NCBI RefSeq assembly: GCF_049310885.1
Contig: NZ_JBMDYO010000009.1
Location: 28,709 to 92,708 of the forward strand
DNA length: 64,000 nucleotides
Source: CAYZJV01 sp049310885
GTDB taxonomy: Bacteria > Spirochaetota > Spirochaetia > Sphaerochaetales > Sphaerochaetaceae
Reading direction: 5' to 3'
Notes under the pieces: model-generated
What the model was told of the DNA's origin: nothing
Database searches by the model: none
What the model saw: only the letters and a program-made list of their open reading frames with translations
Translations under genes and position numbers: made by a program
Shown here: positions 15,071 through 24,300 of the stretch, one piece after another
Layout of the letters: each line of letters begins with the position of its first letter
Position numbering within the stretch: position 1 is the stretch's first letter

Positions 15071-16408
15071 TTAACACAATTCTCCGCGTGCACTGTTCTT
15101 GCCCGAATTCTTAGCCCTATAGAGATTGTTGTCACACCGTTTGAGAAGGGTTCGTTTCGATTCGGGATACCGGTAGCAGGTGTAACCCAAACTTATAGAG
15201 ATCTCGATTTTTGGCAATGCAAGCAATTTGCTCCAATCGTAATCGCCTACAGCAGCATGTATCCTTTGGGGTAAGACCTCTTCGGGCAATGAGTTTGCTT
15301 TCGGGAGAATGACTAAGAATTCATCGCCGCCCCATCGTCCTACATGGTCTTCAGTTCTTGTTATGGACGAAAGAATATTTGCTAGTTGAATAAGTACCCT
15401 GTCTCCCATATCGTGACCATAGGTGTCGTTGATGTCCTTAAAATTATCAATATCGATTAGGCAGATCATGAATGGTTCGTCTCTTTTTGCAAAGAAAAGG
15501 GAATCAAGGATGTTCTCCAAGCCGCTGCGATTGAGGATATCGGTGAGACTGTCATGATGGGCTTGTATCCGCAATCTCTCTAGCATGGTTGTCTTTGCGG
15601 CTCCCTCATCAGCTAGGTCACTCAATAACTTTCCATTTACCAAAAGCAGGGTAAGGAAGTTGACTCCGGTAAGAGCTATAAGTGCGAATAGATTGCTTGT
15701 TCTTATTGCATTCGAGTCGAAGGTCTGAAGTTCTACTCCTTGGAGTATAGCAAAGATATCTCCTAGTGTACGAAGAATGAAGATTCCGACGAATAAGGTA
15801 TAGATGAAAAATAGGATGCTGAAAGGCGTTGCATAGTAGGTGTTCATTTTCCGTTTTTTCCAGATGATTCTCAGATATTGGAAGGAAACGAATGCGCTAG
15901 CTCCTCCATGAATAGCCGATCGGTACAATTGGTTTTCTACCGTGAAAGCACTCGTCAATATCAGAATGGAAATCAATATGGCAAGTATGAGGTAATTGCG
16001 TTTATTGAGATCTGTCTCTGTGAAGCTTGCTAATCCGAATAGGAATAAGAATGCTCCGACAAGGGTGGCTATGTTTCCAATAGAAACAACGAGAGGATTG
16101 GATGGACCGGTATCGATAATCGCAATGATCCTGCCCACCGTGTGGAGCATGAGATTCAAAGTCCAATAGCCCAAGCCTTTCACATGGCTACGGTTCCTGA
16201 GCCAGAGAGAGAAGAATACGATGGCAAACATGCCATGGAACAGCAATCCGAAAAAAGCTATGGTGGAAAGATCATACGGATTTTGGATAGGTTTACTCCT
16301 CTTTTGTTTTTCCGTTCCTTGATTTCCAAACGGAGTGAGGGTAGTGGAGCCATCAAATGGATACATTACCGAACAAGTGCAGGAAACGAAAGCTTGCTTG
16401 CATACCAT
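15071..16408 (-). CDS. membrane GGDEF diguanylate cyclase
   Basis: Up to 445 residues. Six or seven N-terminal hydrophobic helices (from about residue 50 to 245), then a GGDEF domain with HDSLTDILNRSG, the active site RWGGDEFLVIL and an inhibitory I-site RTED exactly five residues before it. Makes cyclic di-GMP at the inner membrane, with product inhibition likely. The start is uncertain: the first codons (to about residue 29) overlap a diverged copy of the 113-bp repeat family, no good ribosome site is seen, and ATG 16366 is an alternative. It precedes the DUF1295 gene by 39 bp. Confidence 0.88.
   Translation of the reverse strand: MVCKQAFVSCTCSVMYPFDGSTTLTPFGNQGTEKQKRSKPIQNPYDLSTIAFFGLLFHGMFAIVFFSLWLRNRSHVKGLGYWTLNLMLHTVGRIIAIIDTGPSNPLVVSIGNIATLVGAFLFLFGLASFTETDLNKRNYLILAILISILILTSAFTVENQLYRSAIHGGASAFVSFQYLRIIWKKRKMNTYYATPFSILFFIYTLFVGIFILRTLGDIFAILQGVELQTFDSNAIRTSNLFALIALTGVNFLTLLLVNGKLLSDLADEGAAKTTMLERLRIQAHHDSLTDILNRSGLENILDSLFFAKRDEPFMICLIDIDNFKDINDTYGHDMGDRVLIQLANILSSITRTEDHVGRWGGDEFLVILPKANSLPEEVLPQRIHAAVGDYDWSKLLALPKIEISISLGYTCYRYPESKRTLLKRCDNNLYRAKNSGKNSARGELC
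16323..16393. repeat. diverged relative of the 113-bp repeat family
   Basis: Aligns with 8668-8737 (spacer plus the beginning of copy 2) with one single-base gap. Over the last 63 positions I count about 45 matches, and most differences are transitions. The best-kept part is AAGTGCAGGAAACG. As at 8555-8820, it lies in the first codons of a leftward gene. Confidence 0.5.
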
Positions 16409-16458
16409 TCATTTTATCGAAAAAATGTCAACAAGTATACTTTTTTTGAAAATATTAA

Positions 16459-16487
16459 TTGCTCCATGCATATGCTTGGAGTATCAT
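16459..16487 (+). promoter_or_regulatory. promoter of the LPP20-like lipoprotein gene
   Basis: TTGCTC (16459-16464), 17 bp, TATCAT (16482-16487). The gene start follows at 16526 behind an AAAGGAG site, so this unit has a normal leader. Confidence 0.5.
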
Positions 16488-16525
16488 CGTGTATAGATTA
16501 TTGACTCAAATGGAAAGGAGTTCCT

Positions 16526-17101
16526 ATGAAAAAGATTGCTGTATTGAGTATTACATTGATAGTTCTTGTACTGTTGTTGGCCGGTTGTGCATCGACCGAA
16601 CAGGCCGCCGAACCCAAGACTCCCGTGATCATCGGAGCTGAGGGTGTGCCACAACCCGATTGGGTGAACTCAACTCCTCGTGCTGCGGATGTACATTATG
16701 AGACCGGGTATGCAAAGTTGAGCAATAAGGCAAACTCAATCAAGCGTGCGAATGCCGATGCCAAGGAGAAGATCAGCCAATGGATCAACACCACAGTTGA
16801 GACTGTGGTTGTCAACTACACCAGCGATATGGGCTCTGGGGACAACCGCCAGGCACTTGAGGCTTTCGAGTCCATCTCCCGTCAGACCAGTAACAACGCT
16901 CTCATGGGTGTTACACAAGAATCGCTCTGGGTAGATCCCGACAATGGTGTTTGGGTTTTGCTCTCCATGCCAAAGGAGAACACCGTGAAGGCTTTCGAAG
17001 CAGCTAGCAAAGAATTTGAGCTCAACGAAGCTGCCATGTATGCAGAGTATAAGATGGATGGTGCTCTCAAGATGCTTGAGGAGACTCTCGCAAATCAATA
17101 G
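16526..17101 (+). CDS. LPP20-like lipoprotein
   Basis: 191 residues with signal peptide and lipobox LLAGC (Cys21). The mature part reads QPDWVNSTPRAADVHYETGYAK, a start typical of the LPP20/DUF6175-like envelope lipoproteins, followed by a helical SIKRANADAKEKISQWI region and a strand-rich core. The function of the family is unknown; members are anchored to the outer membrane. Strong AAAGGAG site; followed at once by a clear terminator, so it is monocistronic. Likely well expressed. Confidence 0.8.
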   Translation: MKKIAVLSITLIVLVLLLAGCASTEQAAEPKTPVIIGAEGVPQPDWVNSTPRAADVHYETGYAKLSNKANSIKRANADAKEKISQWINTTVETVVVNYTSDMGSGDNRQALEAFESISRQTSNNALMGVTQESLWVDPDNGVWVLLSMPKENTVKAFEAASKEFELNEAAMYAEYKMDGALKMLEETLANQ

Positions 17102-17127
17102 GATCTGATAGTATTCCCAAGCATTAC

Positions 17128-17169
17128 ATGCTGGCAATTTCCCCTAAAAAGGAATATGCCAGCATTTTT
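17128..17169 (+). terminator. rho-independent terminator after the LPP20-like gene
   Basis: ATGCTGGCA at 17128-17136 pairs perfectly with TGCCAGCAT at 17157-17165, followed by TTTTC. The 20-base loop contains a small inner hairpin (TCCCC...). Confidence 0.8.
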
Positions 17170-17356
17170 CTTGTCAATTTCCGGTTGACTTGGCATACCA
17201 TCTGGGTGAAGATATGGATATATAGATATCGAATTTCATTCGATCATGAGAGAGTGTTGGGGTCTCACCAAACACCCAAGCGTCTTCCACCGAATCCCTC
17301 TCGGCATACTGTTCGGCACTCTCACTGACATTGTTACCAATCTCTGGGGGTATGTT

Positions 17357-18433
17357 GTGAAAACGAGAAGAAGAATCTCATTTCTAGTCGTCTGTCTTGT
17401 CTTGATCCTAACCATGGCACTCGTCCTGACCGGATGTCCCGAAGCCGGTATCGATCCACCGGGAGATGACGACAGTTCATCCGGCGATGACAGCTCATCC
17501 GGTGATTATACAATTCGTTTATATGCAGATGACGACTCTAATCCCTACGAATTAGCTATAGATGGGGATGTTTTTCCCTATGAAATTGGTAATGTCTTAG
17601 AAACAACAGAATATGCTACAGATTATTTCAGAGGATGGTATTCTGATTCCGAGTTTGAGATAGTAGTCGAAGGACCATTGACTTCTGCCGATTTTAATGA
17701 AGATACAAGGATCTTGGATCTATATGGAAAATGGGGGTATGAGATCGGAGAGAGAGGTCCTGCAGGAGGCTGGATATTTTACGATGATACTATTGGATAT
17801 GATAAAAATCGTGACGGATCTATCGATTCTGATGAAAAAAACTTGCTTGGTGAACAAGACCGATTCCTGGAGACAGCTCCTGAAGATCTTCCTCTTCCTA
17901 CGGGTGCGCAAAAGTTTATATTCGGATATTTCCATGATGATAATGAAGAAGAACCGAAAGAGAATATCATAATGGAAACGCAACCTTCTGTTGGTGAGGG
18001 TGAAATAAACACTGATCTACTCGTCAATACAGTAGAAAATACCGGGGTCGACGTATATAAAGGTGATAAACTAGTCAGTGATAGACTTCCTGAATCGGAA
18101 TATATCCCGCTTCTGTGCCTTGATTTTCAGGTTGATGATTTCAATGACTGGTTTTTACCTTCTCTGGATGAATTGCTTTTGATGCACGTGCGACTTAATC
18201 TCGCTGAAATTGGAGAATTCAACAATACTACAACAGAAGATTCAGATGGTGCGAGAAAGTCTTCCTTTTATGTTTCATCGACAGAAGATCAATCCGTCAG
18301 CTGGGAGGTGATAGGGATAAATTTTTCATATCCATACGAATATGAATCTAGTGGTTGGTATATGTACATAACTTCGATATATCGAGGTGGTGATTTCAAT
18401 AATACTTTTGTACGTCCAATTCGTGCCTTTTAG
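17357..18433 (+). CDS. spirochaete-type lipoprotein with GPAGGWIFYD module
   Basis: 358 residues from the GTG at 17357, which follows GGGGG; an open frame extends back to 17246 but would bury the signal peptide. Lipobox ALVLTGC, then a Ser/Asp/Gly linker (SSSGDDSSSGD), an InlB-like strand repeat (RGWYSDSEFE...LYGKW) and a C-terminal module starting GERGPAGGWIFYDD and including ETAPEDLP and NDWFLPSLDEL. This module recurs in treponemal and sphaerochaetal lipoproteins of unknown role, probably surface exposed. Base composition is slightly more AT-rich than its neighbours. Confidence 0.78.
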   Translation: MKTRRRISFLVVCLVLILTMALVLTGCPEAGIDPPGDDDSSSGDDSSSGDYTIRLYADDDSNPYELAIDGDVFPYEIGNVLETTEYATDYFRGWYSDSEFEIVVEGPLTSADFNEDTRILDLYGKWGYEIGERGPAGGWIFYDDTIGYDKNRDGSIDSDEKNLLGEQDRFLETAPEDLPLPTGAQKFIFGYFHDDNEEEPKENIIMETQPSVGEGEINTDLLVNTVENTGVDVYKGDKLVSDRLPESEYIPLLCLDFQVDDFNDWFLPSLDELLLMHVRLNLAEIGEFNNTTTEDSDGARKSSFYVSSTEDQSVSWEVIGINFSYPYEYESSGWYMYITSIYRGGDFNNTFVRPIRAF

Positions 18434-18472
18434 TCTGAAGTCAAACTACATCCAAACTTATGTTATTTCGTA

Positions 18473-19162
18473 TTAACAGTACTTTGTAGAATCCAAACGG
18501 TCTTTGCAGACATGGTGGCACACGTACTCGATGATTGCGGCTACCTTGTCCATGAGGGAGACCACGAAGCTCTCCTTGTATCGGGGTAGGGCTTTTGTCT
18601 TGGGGTACATGTGTTTTACGATGATATCGGCTTCCCTGTCGTTTATCTCGAAGTGTCTCTGTGCATTCTCCAAGGCTATGTAGGGGTGTTCCCTACCATG
18701 CTGGGAACGCTTGGCATCGGTAGCCTTCTTTTCCCGCCAGTCGTAGAGGAAGAAATCATGCAGCAGTCCACCGCGGGCGGCAGCTGCATAATCGAAATGG
18801 AGAACCTTTGATACAGAGTATGAGAGGAAGGCGACACGTACCACATGGTCATAGATATGCGATGCATGGTGGTTGTAATCCTTGAGTTTCACGAATTCCT
18901 CATTATAAAGGATTTCACCTACCAATGAGTTGAATTCAGTACGTGCTGGTCTTGCTATGAATTGCGGGATGTGGCCGGTCCGTACCATGTGGAAGTGTAT
19001 ATGCATACCCAGGAGGAAGAAGAGCAATGAGAGCGTTATTCCCAGGAGTAGGGTGGTATCGGAATAGAGGACATTGAGAGAAGAAATGAAGTCGGTGAAT
19101 AAAAATAGAAGAAACATACCCGCTATGAGGTAGAAGAGATGCCTTAATTGTCTTTGGTTCAT
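18473..19162 (-). CDS. membrane-anchored HD-domain phosphohydrolase
   Basis: 229 residues with two N-terminal membrane helices (about 10-27 and 38-60) and a cytoplasmic HD domain. Metal ligands are seen in NHHASHIYDHVVRVA, GLLHDFFLYDW and REHPYIALENA. The substrate is unknown; members of the HD superfamily cleave phosphate bonds of nucleotides or RNA. I prefer the ATG at 19162: TATTCT lies seven bases upstream with a TGTACA box 16 bp further, and there is no ribosome site. A TTG at 19228 is the alternative. It is convergent with the lipoprotein gene. Confidence 0.8.
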   Translation of the reverse strand: MNQRQLRHLFYLIAGMFLLFLFTDFISSLNVLYSDTTLLLGITLSLLFFLLGMHIHFHMVRTGHIPQFIARPARTEFNSLVGEILYNEEFVKLKDYNHHASHIYDHVVRVAFLSYSVSKVLHFDYAAAARGGLLHDFFLYDWREKKATDAKRSQHGREHPYIALENAQRHFEINDREADIIVKHMYPKTKALPRYKESFVVSLMDKVAAIIEYVCHHVCKDRLDSTKYC

Positions 19163-19169
19163 ATTTCCG

Positions 19170-19197
19170 AGAATACTGCTCGCTCTGGTGATGTACA
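19170..19197 (-). promoter_or_regulatory. predicted leaderless promoter of the HD gene
   Basis: Minus strand TGTACA (19197-19192), 16 bp, TATTCT (19175-19170), seven bases, ATG at 19162. The -35 matches consensus at four of six positions. Confidence 0.45.
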
Positions 19198-19350
19198 GGA
19201 TGCTCCCCCTTTTTTGTACTTGTTCCAAGGTTACAAAATAATAACCTCAGGGTCAACCATCGGAGAATGCATACAAATAAAAAGCGGGTAATACCGTCCC
19301 TTACAGGAGGTATCACCCAAGGTTTAGAGAAAAATCGTATAACATTGATA

Positions 19351-19707
19351 TTATGAGAAGAATTCACACGTCCAAGCGTCGCAGAATTCACCTTCCGAAT
19401 GAAGTTTTCCGTGGATATAGGAATCGACTATCTCACGGGTCTCACCCTCGGCTCCGATGATTACTTCAACACCCTTGTCCTGGAAAATCCTTGCGGCCTC
19501 TTTTCCCAGCTTGCCTGAGATAATCGTATCTATACCGCCATGTGCGATCACCTCTTCCGGCAATTCACACGGACGATGACCTGGATTGTGGAATCGTTCG
19601 ATCTTGGTGATCTTCTCCCCGTCGGTATTATAGTACAGGAAATCTTCACAGAGACCAAAGTGGTCACTCACCACATCCTTTTCGGCTGCAACGGCAATGC
19701 GTTTCAT
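19351..19707 (-). CDS. NifX/NifB-type (DIMCO) iron-cofactor-binding protein
   Basis: 118 residues starting MKRIAVAAEKDVVSDHFGLCEDF, the pattern of the dinitrogenase iron-molybdenum cofactor family. The middle has GIDTIISGKLGKEAARIFQDKGVEVI, and Cys/His residues (GHRPCELP, EFCDAWTCEF) could bind a metal cluster. Small stand-alone members occur in many anaerobes without nitrogenase, and none is seen here. An AGGAGG site supports the ATG. Probably its own unit downstream of tRNA-Pro. Confidence 0.85.
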   Translation of the reverse strand: MKRIAVAAEKDVVSDHFGLCEDFLYYNTDGEKITKIERFHNPGHRPCELPEEVIAHGGIDTIISGKLGKEAARIFQDKGVEVIIGAEGETREIVDSYIHGKLHSEGEFCDAWTCEFFS

Positions 19708-19993
19708 TGTGTACCTCCTTGCATCCTTCTTTCTTCTTCTACCATTAGATTAAAATTCCAGATTGTCAAGTGGCTAAGTTTATATTTAACATTATATATT
19801 AAAATAAATTATGATATATTACATTTCGATACTTATATACTATGCAGGCAGCCTATTCATCCAGATCCATCTCCTCTGTTTAACCAAAGGAGAGAGGGGA
19901 GGGCGGCATCGGTAGGTTGAACTTGCAAACAGCCATGGAGCTCGGACAAAGGGGCGTATAGCCGATAGCGCTGGGAGAGAGGCTTCTCACCAC
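19708..19993. other. intergenic region between tRNA-Pro terminator and the DIMCO gene
   Basis: About 290 bp. 19740-19850 is very AT-rich (TATATTTAACATTATATATT) and is the likely promoter region of the DIMCO gene, but no clean -35/-10 pair could be chosen. 19857-19990 is GC-richer and open in several frames; no frame there has a ribosome site or a recognisable product. Confidence 0.5.
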
Positions 19994-20021
19994 AAAAAAA
20001 GCCACCCATAGTGGATGGCTT
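19994..20021 (-). terminator. rho-independent terminator after tRNA-Pro
   Basis: On the minus strand AAGCCATCCA pairs with TGGGTGGCTT (one G-T pair) around a CTA loop and is followed by seven T residues (20000-19994). It begins 12 bases past the tRNA 3' end. Confidence 0.85.
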
Positions 20022-20032
20022 TGTACCTATAG

Positions 20033-20106
20033 TCGGGCTGGGCGGATTTGAACCGCCGACCCCATGTCCCCCAGACATGTACGCTAAACCCCTGCGCTAC
20101 AGCCCG
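20033..20106 (-). tRNA. tRNA-Pro (anticodon GGG)
   Basis: 74 nt without encoded CCA. The acceptor stem CGGGCTG/CAGCCCG is perfect with discriminator A. The anticodon stem CATGT/ACATG encloses the loop CTGGGGG, giving anticodon GGG. The T stem is GGCGG/CCGCC with loop TTCAAAT. Preceded by an intergenic region and followed by its own terminator. Confidence 0.95.
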
Positions 20107-20433
20107 TGTATCCGTGATTCGAACACTTGGAAGACCATATCATGAATGGAAAGTACGTGTCAATAAATGCCATGATCTTATCCACCAATCGCAATCCTGT
20201 ATTGGCGAAGCATAATGTGTCATAAGAAGATATATGACAACCCCCCCAATTTCTGATGAAATCAAGGTAGAGAGGAACAATAAAGAGAAAAATTGATAAT
20301 TTTCCATCTAAAAAATACTTACAATTGACATAAGTTGACAATTCCCGTATTCTTTTTACACATGGATTTTCTCCACCCAGAAGGAGTGGCTGTGATCCTA
20401 AGATTCGCCTAGTGGCCATCAGGGAAAAGAAGG
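20107..20433. other. intergenic region upstream of the chaperone-usher pair
   Basis: About 327 bp, AT-rich, with a promoter at 20325-20353. After it, a short frame ATG 20362 to TAG 20412 (16 codons, MDFLHPEGVAVILRFA) begins eight bases past the -10 box. CTCC (20371-20374) can pair with GGAG around 20383 in the leader. Nothing else was recognised; the tRNA promoter must lie in the first 60 bp. Confidence 0.45.
20325..20353 (+). promoter_or_regulatory. strong promoter of the chaperone-usher operon
   Basis: TTGACA (20325-20330), exactly 17 bp, TATTCT (20348-20353). A second overlapping TTGACA occurs at 20335-20340. The leader to the chaperone start is about 75 bases. Confidence 0.7.
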
Positions 20434-21279
20434 ATGGATTATCGCATGAAATCGTACACAGATGAGAATAAAAGACCTTTGCACCGAGTACGTTTGAATG
20501 ATATGATGCAGGACATGAAAAGGAATAAATTTCTTGTATTGATACTTATGGTATCGATATTTGCAGCCTCACCGTTGTTTGCTTTCCAATTCTCTCCCTT
20601 AGAGCAATCATTCGAACCTACCGGGGCTAACAGTACAAAGACCTACACCATCGTCAATGATTCGAATGATAGTATTGCAGTGGAAATCTCTGCCTTGACA
20701 AGAGATCTCGATGCGAACGGGAAAGAGATAAACCAAAGCGCGGCAGCCTACTTCTCCATCGTTCCGAGCAAAATCATACTGCGCCCACAAAGTTCCCAGA
20801 TCGTCCGGGTCCAATACAGAGGACCACGAACAGTACCTACAGAACTCTCCTTCAGACTGAGGGCTGAACAAATCGCTTATTCGCAGGGAAGGGCGACAGA
20901 AGGCCAGAGTATGTTCAACTTCCTCTATGTGTATACCACTAGTCTCTATGTTACCCCAGCCAGAACTACAACTCGTGTCTCTGTGGATTCAGCCGCTCCC
21001 ATGCTTACTAGTGATGGAAGACAAGTTATGAATCTTACTATCAGTAATACAGGGACCATCCACCAGATACTAAACGGAGCAAAAGTCGAAGTCGCCAACA
21101 ATGCAACTAGACAAGCAGTCGTCTACGAAGGGGATGCATTAGGCTTCGTAAATGGACTTAATTTGCTCGCAGGGAAAACCGTATCCGTGCAGGTGGCATG
21201 GCCACAGAACATGGAATTCCCCTCCAACCTTGCCAATGCGCAAAGGATGTTTACGGCAAAAATCTCGTACAACAATTAA
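20434..21279 (+). CDS. PapD-like periplasmic pilus chaperone
   Basis: Up to 281 residues. A signal peptide (NKFLVLILMVSIFAASPLFA) is followed by two immunoglobulin-like domains. The first has FQFSPLEQSFEPTGANSTKTYTIVND and YFSIVPSKIILRPQSSQIVRVQYRG, the chaperone G1-strand region that donates a beta strand to pilin subunits. The signal peptide starts about 28 residues in, so the real start may be 20446, 20503 or 20515; none has a strong ribosome site. It lies 32 bp before the usher. Chaperone-usher systems are unusual in spirochaetes, and no pilin gene adjoins. Confidence 0.83.
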   Translation: MDYRMKSYTDENKRPLHRVRLNDMMQDMKRNKFLVLILMVSIFAASPLFAFQFSPLEQSFEPTGANSTKTYTIVNDSNDSIAVEISALTRDLDANGKEINQSAAAYFSIVPSKIILRPQSSQIVRVQYRGPRTVPTELSFRLRAEQIAYSQGRATEGQSMFNFLYVYTTSLYVTPARTTTRVSVDSAAPMLTSDGRQVMNLTISNTGTIHQILNGAKVEVANNATRQAVVYEGDALGFVNGLNLLAGKTVSVQVAWPQNMEFPSNLANAQRMFTAKISYNN

Positions 21280-21311
21280 CGGGCTATCGTTATCGATAAG
21301 GACAATGGTGC

Positions 21312-24300
21312 ATGATGGAGGCAGGAAAAAAGCGATTGATCAGCATCCTGGTCATCATGCTGGTCTACATGGTAGGCTTACTCATTGTCCTCTCATTTTG
21401 TGAATTTGCGAGACCACAAGTTCAAGCGGAGCCAAATGTAGCACCTTCTCCCCCTGCTATTCAAATCGCAACGGAAAGCCCAACCCCCATTTTCCAAGAA
21501 GTACAGCAACCCTCTAAAGAGATCGAGAATCCGCCACCTGAACCATTGGTGGTCGAAGAACCTCTGCCTGTTGAAGAACCGACTGAAAACGAGATCGAAC
21601 CTATCGTAATCGATGCTCCACCACCAGTTCAACCACAGACGCAGGAGACATTATTACCAGCCGACGAGTGGGCCGAACCTCCCGTTGAGGAGGATCCCTG
21701 GGCAGATTTTTACGTTGCGGGAGAGGAGGATTACTCCATATTTGAGGATGGCACCTACTATGTACCTCTCATAGTCAACGGAGAGTATCTTACCGATATC
21801 AATGTCACTTTCCTCCAAGACCAACTGCTGATCGACGTTCTCGAATTCGAAGCAATCGTATCGGATATGTTGATCGAATCATTCAGAGCACAGCTATTTT
21901 CGACGGAAGAGACCTTTTTTACCCTCGATTATCTTAATGGAATGGAGATCGAAACTTGGTACGACTACCAAACGTTCGAATTGTATATGAACTTTCCTAC
22001 ATGGATGATGCCTACCCGCGTATTGTCCATTAATCGTGGGAGCATCACCCGTTATGGTTCCTATAGCATGAGTGGAAGTGAATTTCTGGAACCCGAACCC
22101 TTTTCTTGGTTTACGAATCTATCGATCTATTCTCTGGTGGACTATGCTGCAGCAGATGGTTGGAAGTTTAATCCGACATCTCTTTTTACCATGCAATCGC
22201 GAAATTCCTTTTCCGTGTATGACATAGGATTTGATTTTTCGTATACCGTCCACCCTGGACGAGCCTACAATGAGAATACTATTGAACCATGGTCGAACGA
22301 TTTCGAAGATTATCTGACCTGGCAAGGGATACAGGGCTTTTATGATTATAAGCCTAAGAGCCTTCGTTTCCTTTTCGGTAATGTGAACGATTACCTCGGA
22401 TACTCCACTGATAGTATTGGCATAGCAATAGAGAAACGGTATGCCTATGGAGATGCACAGCCCAAGACGCATCAATATGAGTATGAAGTAGTTGTCGACG
22501 AACCATCGATCGTCGAGGTACTAATAAATGATAAAAGTGTCTACAGACGTGAACTGCAGGCAGGAATCTACCAATTGCGTGATTTCGTATTTACCCAAGG
22601 GGCGAACTTTGCAAGAGTGGTGGTGGAACCTATTGCAGCACCCGAAAGGAGACAGGACTTTGAGTTCGTGGTCGGTTTCGATTCCCGTCTTCTCTCGAGA
22701 GGAGATACCCTCTATTCCGCTAGCCTATCATTTCCAGAAAAGGATATTGGAAAAACGATATTCCGACTCGACCAACAACTGGGCTTGACTGATGAGATTT
22801 CTACTTCTTATGGTCTTGGTCTTAGTACATCGGCCATTACACTGGGACTTTCCAACCTGTTCGCCACCAGATATGGCTCGTTGGATGTGACACTCGCATC
22901 CAGTTACAGCAACCCACTCAAATGGGGCTTCAAGGGATCCCTCGGGTATAGGGTATCGGGTGATGAGGATTCTCCCTTCGGAAGTTTAACCATCTCGACA
23001 GGATTTACTACAGACCGCTATTCAACCAATATGGATATTGGTGTCGGTGCGACGAAGGCCAATGGCCATCAATTCGATTCCAATCTCTCTTTTTCTGGTA
23101 GCATAGGGGAGAAGCTGCGCTATACCCTAGGTGGTTCCTTGAATTGGAGTACCGATGAAACTAGACCGGCTTGGCGAATAACTGCTAGTAGCGGGATTCC
23201 TTTGATTTCCCGAATGAGTGTCAGTGCTTCGGTTAGCCTCTCAGCAACACCCGGAGCTCCTACACCACAAGTAAGAGGCCAGGTCGGTTTGAATTATGCA
23301 TTCACACCGAACCTCAGCATCTCGGCTTCCACCAATCTTGAGGATTCCTCCTTTGCTAGTGCATCTTGGAGACCCTTCGGTTCAACGGATGACAATATTC
23401 AGTTCTCCTTCACTGGAATCCAATTCGATGATCCTCTGGATCACCAGGGGAGCATTTCATACAGCCATAGTGGTAATGCCTATGGACTTTCCCTCAGACA
23501 GCAATACAGTGATGGTTTCGAACGATTCTCTACAAGTCTCTCACTGAATACAGCATTCGCCTACGCCGGTGGACTTTTCGGCATTACCCGTTCGATATCG
23601 GATAATTTTCTGTTGGTCAAACCCGGTGGAGCCTTGAAAGGTAGTGATATAGCCGTTACTCGGACTATGACCAGCGAGCCTGCTGCATTGCCTTCACTTT
23701 TCGGCGTTGGAACCTATACGGGGATAAGCACCCATACAACAAACAATGTCGTTGTGTATGGTATTGGAGACTCTCTCATGGGTAGTAGCGAGTCGTTCAT
23801 CTTTGATTTCCTTCCGAGACCGAGACAAGGCTATGCTGTCAGGATAAGTAGCGAACCAACCTTCTCACTTGTTGGTACACTCCTCAGATCACCATCTGCC
23901 GCCTATAGCCGCTATACTACCGATCTCGCCCGCATCATGGTCGACGAAGAGGGTAATGAGGAGCTGCAACTGGATGAGACGCTCTATCTGTTTACCGATG
24001 AGAATGGATTCTTCTTTATAAGTGGGATAACGACAGGAGATTACCAATTCAGTATCTTCCTTCCAGGTAGTGCCGAGGATGAACCGCCTATAGATGTTCG
24101 ATTCTCTATTTCCGAGGAAATGGATCCTGATATGCCACTCGTCCTTGTGCTAGAAAATTTTGTTGCAAGCGAGATAGCACAATCCTTGGAAGAGGAACAG
24201 TTTGCTGAAATTATGGGAGAGGAGATTGCCGATCCAATTCTGAGCGAGGATGGCTATTATTGGCTTGATATCGTCGATGTTATGGATGAGATTACATTCT

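Noticed and set aside
17236..17356. N-terminal extension of the lipoprotein from 17246, and similarity of its DNA to the 113-bp repeat
   Set aside because: The extension has no ribosome site and would bury the signal peptide. The match to the repeat is limited to about 20 bases around GTTACCA and is not convincing.
19857..20078. 73-codon frame on the minus strand
   Set aside because: It overlaps tRNA-Pro and its terminator; the translated text is the usual by-product of a tRNA sequence.
20225..20260. C-run near 20243 as a regulatory or phase-variable tract
   Set aside because: Seven C residues at a place without a gene or promoter element; no clear target for slippage.
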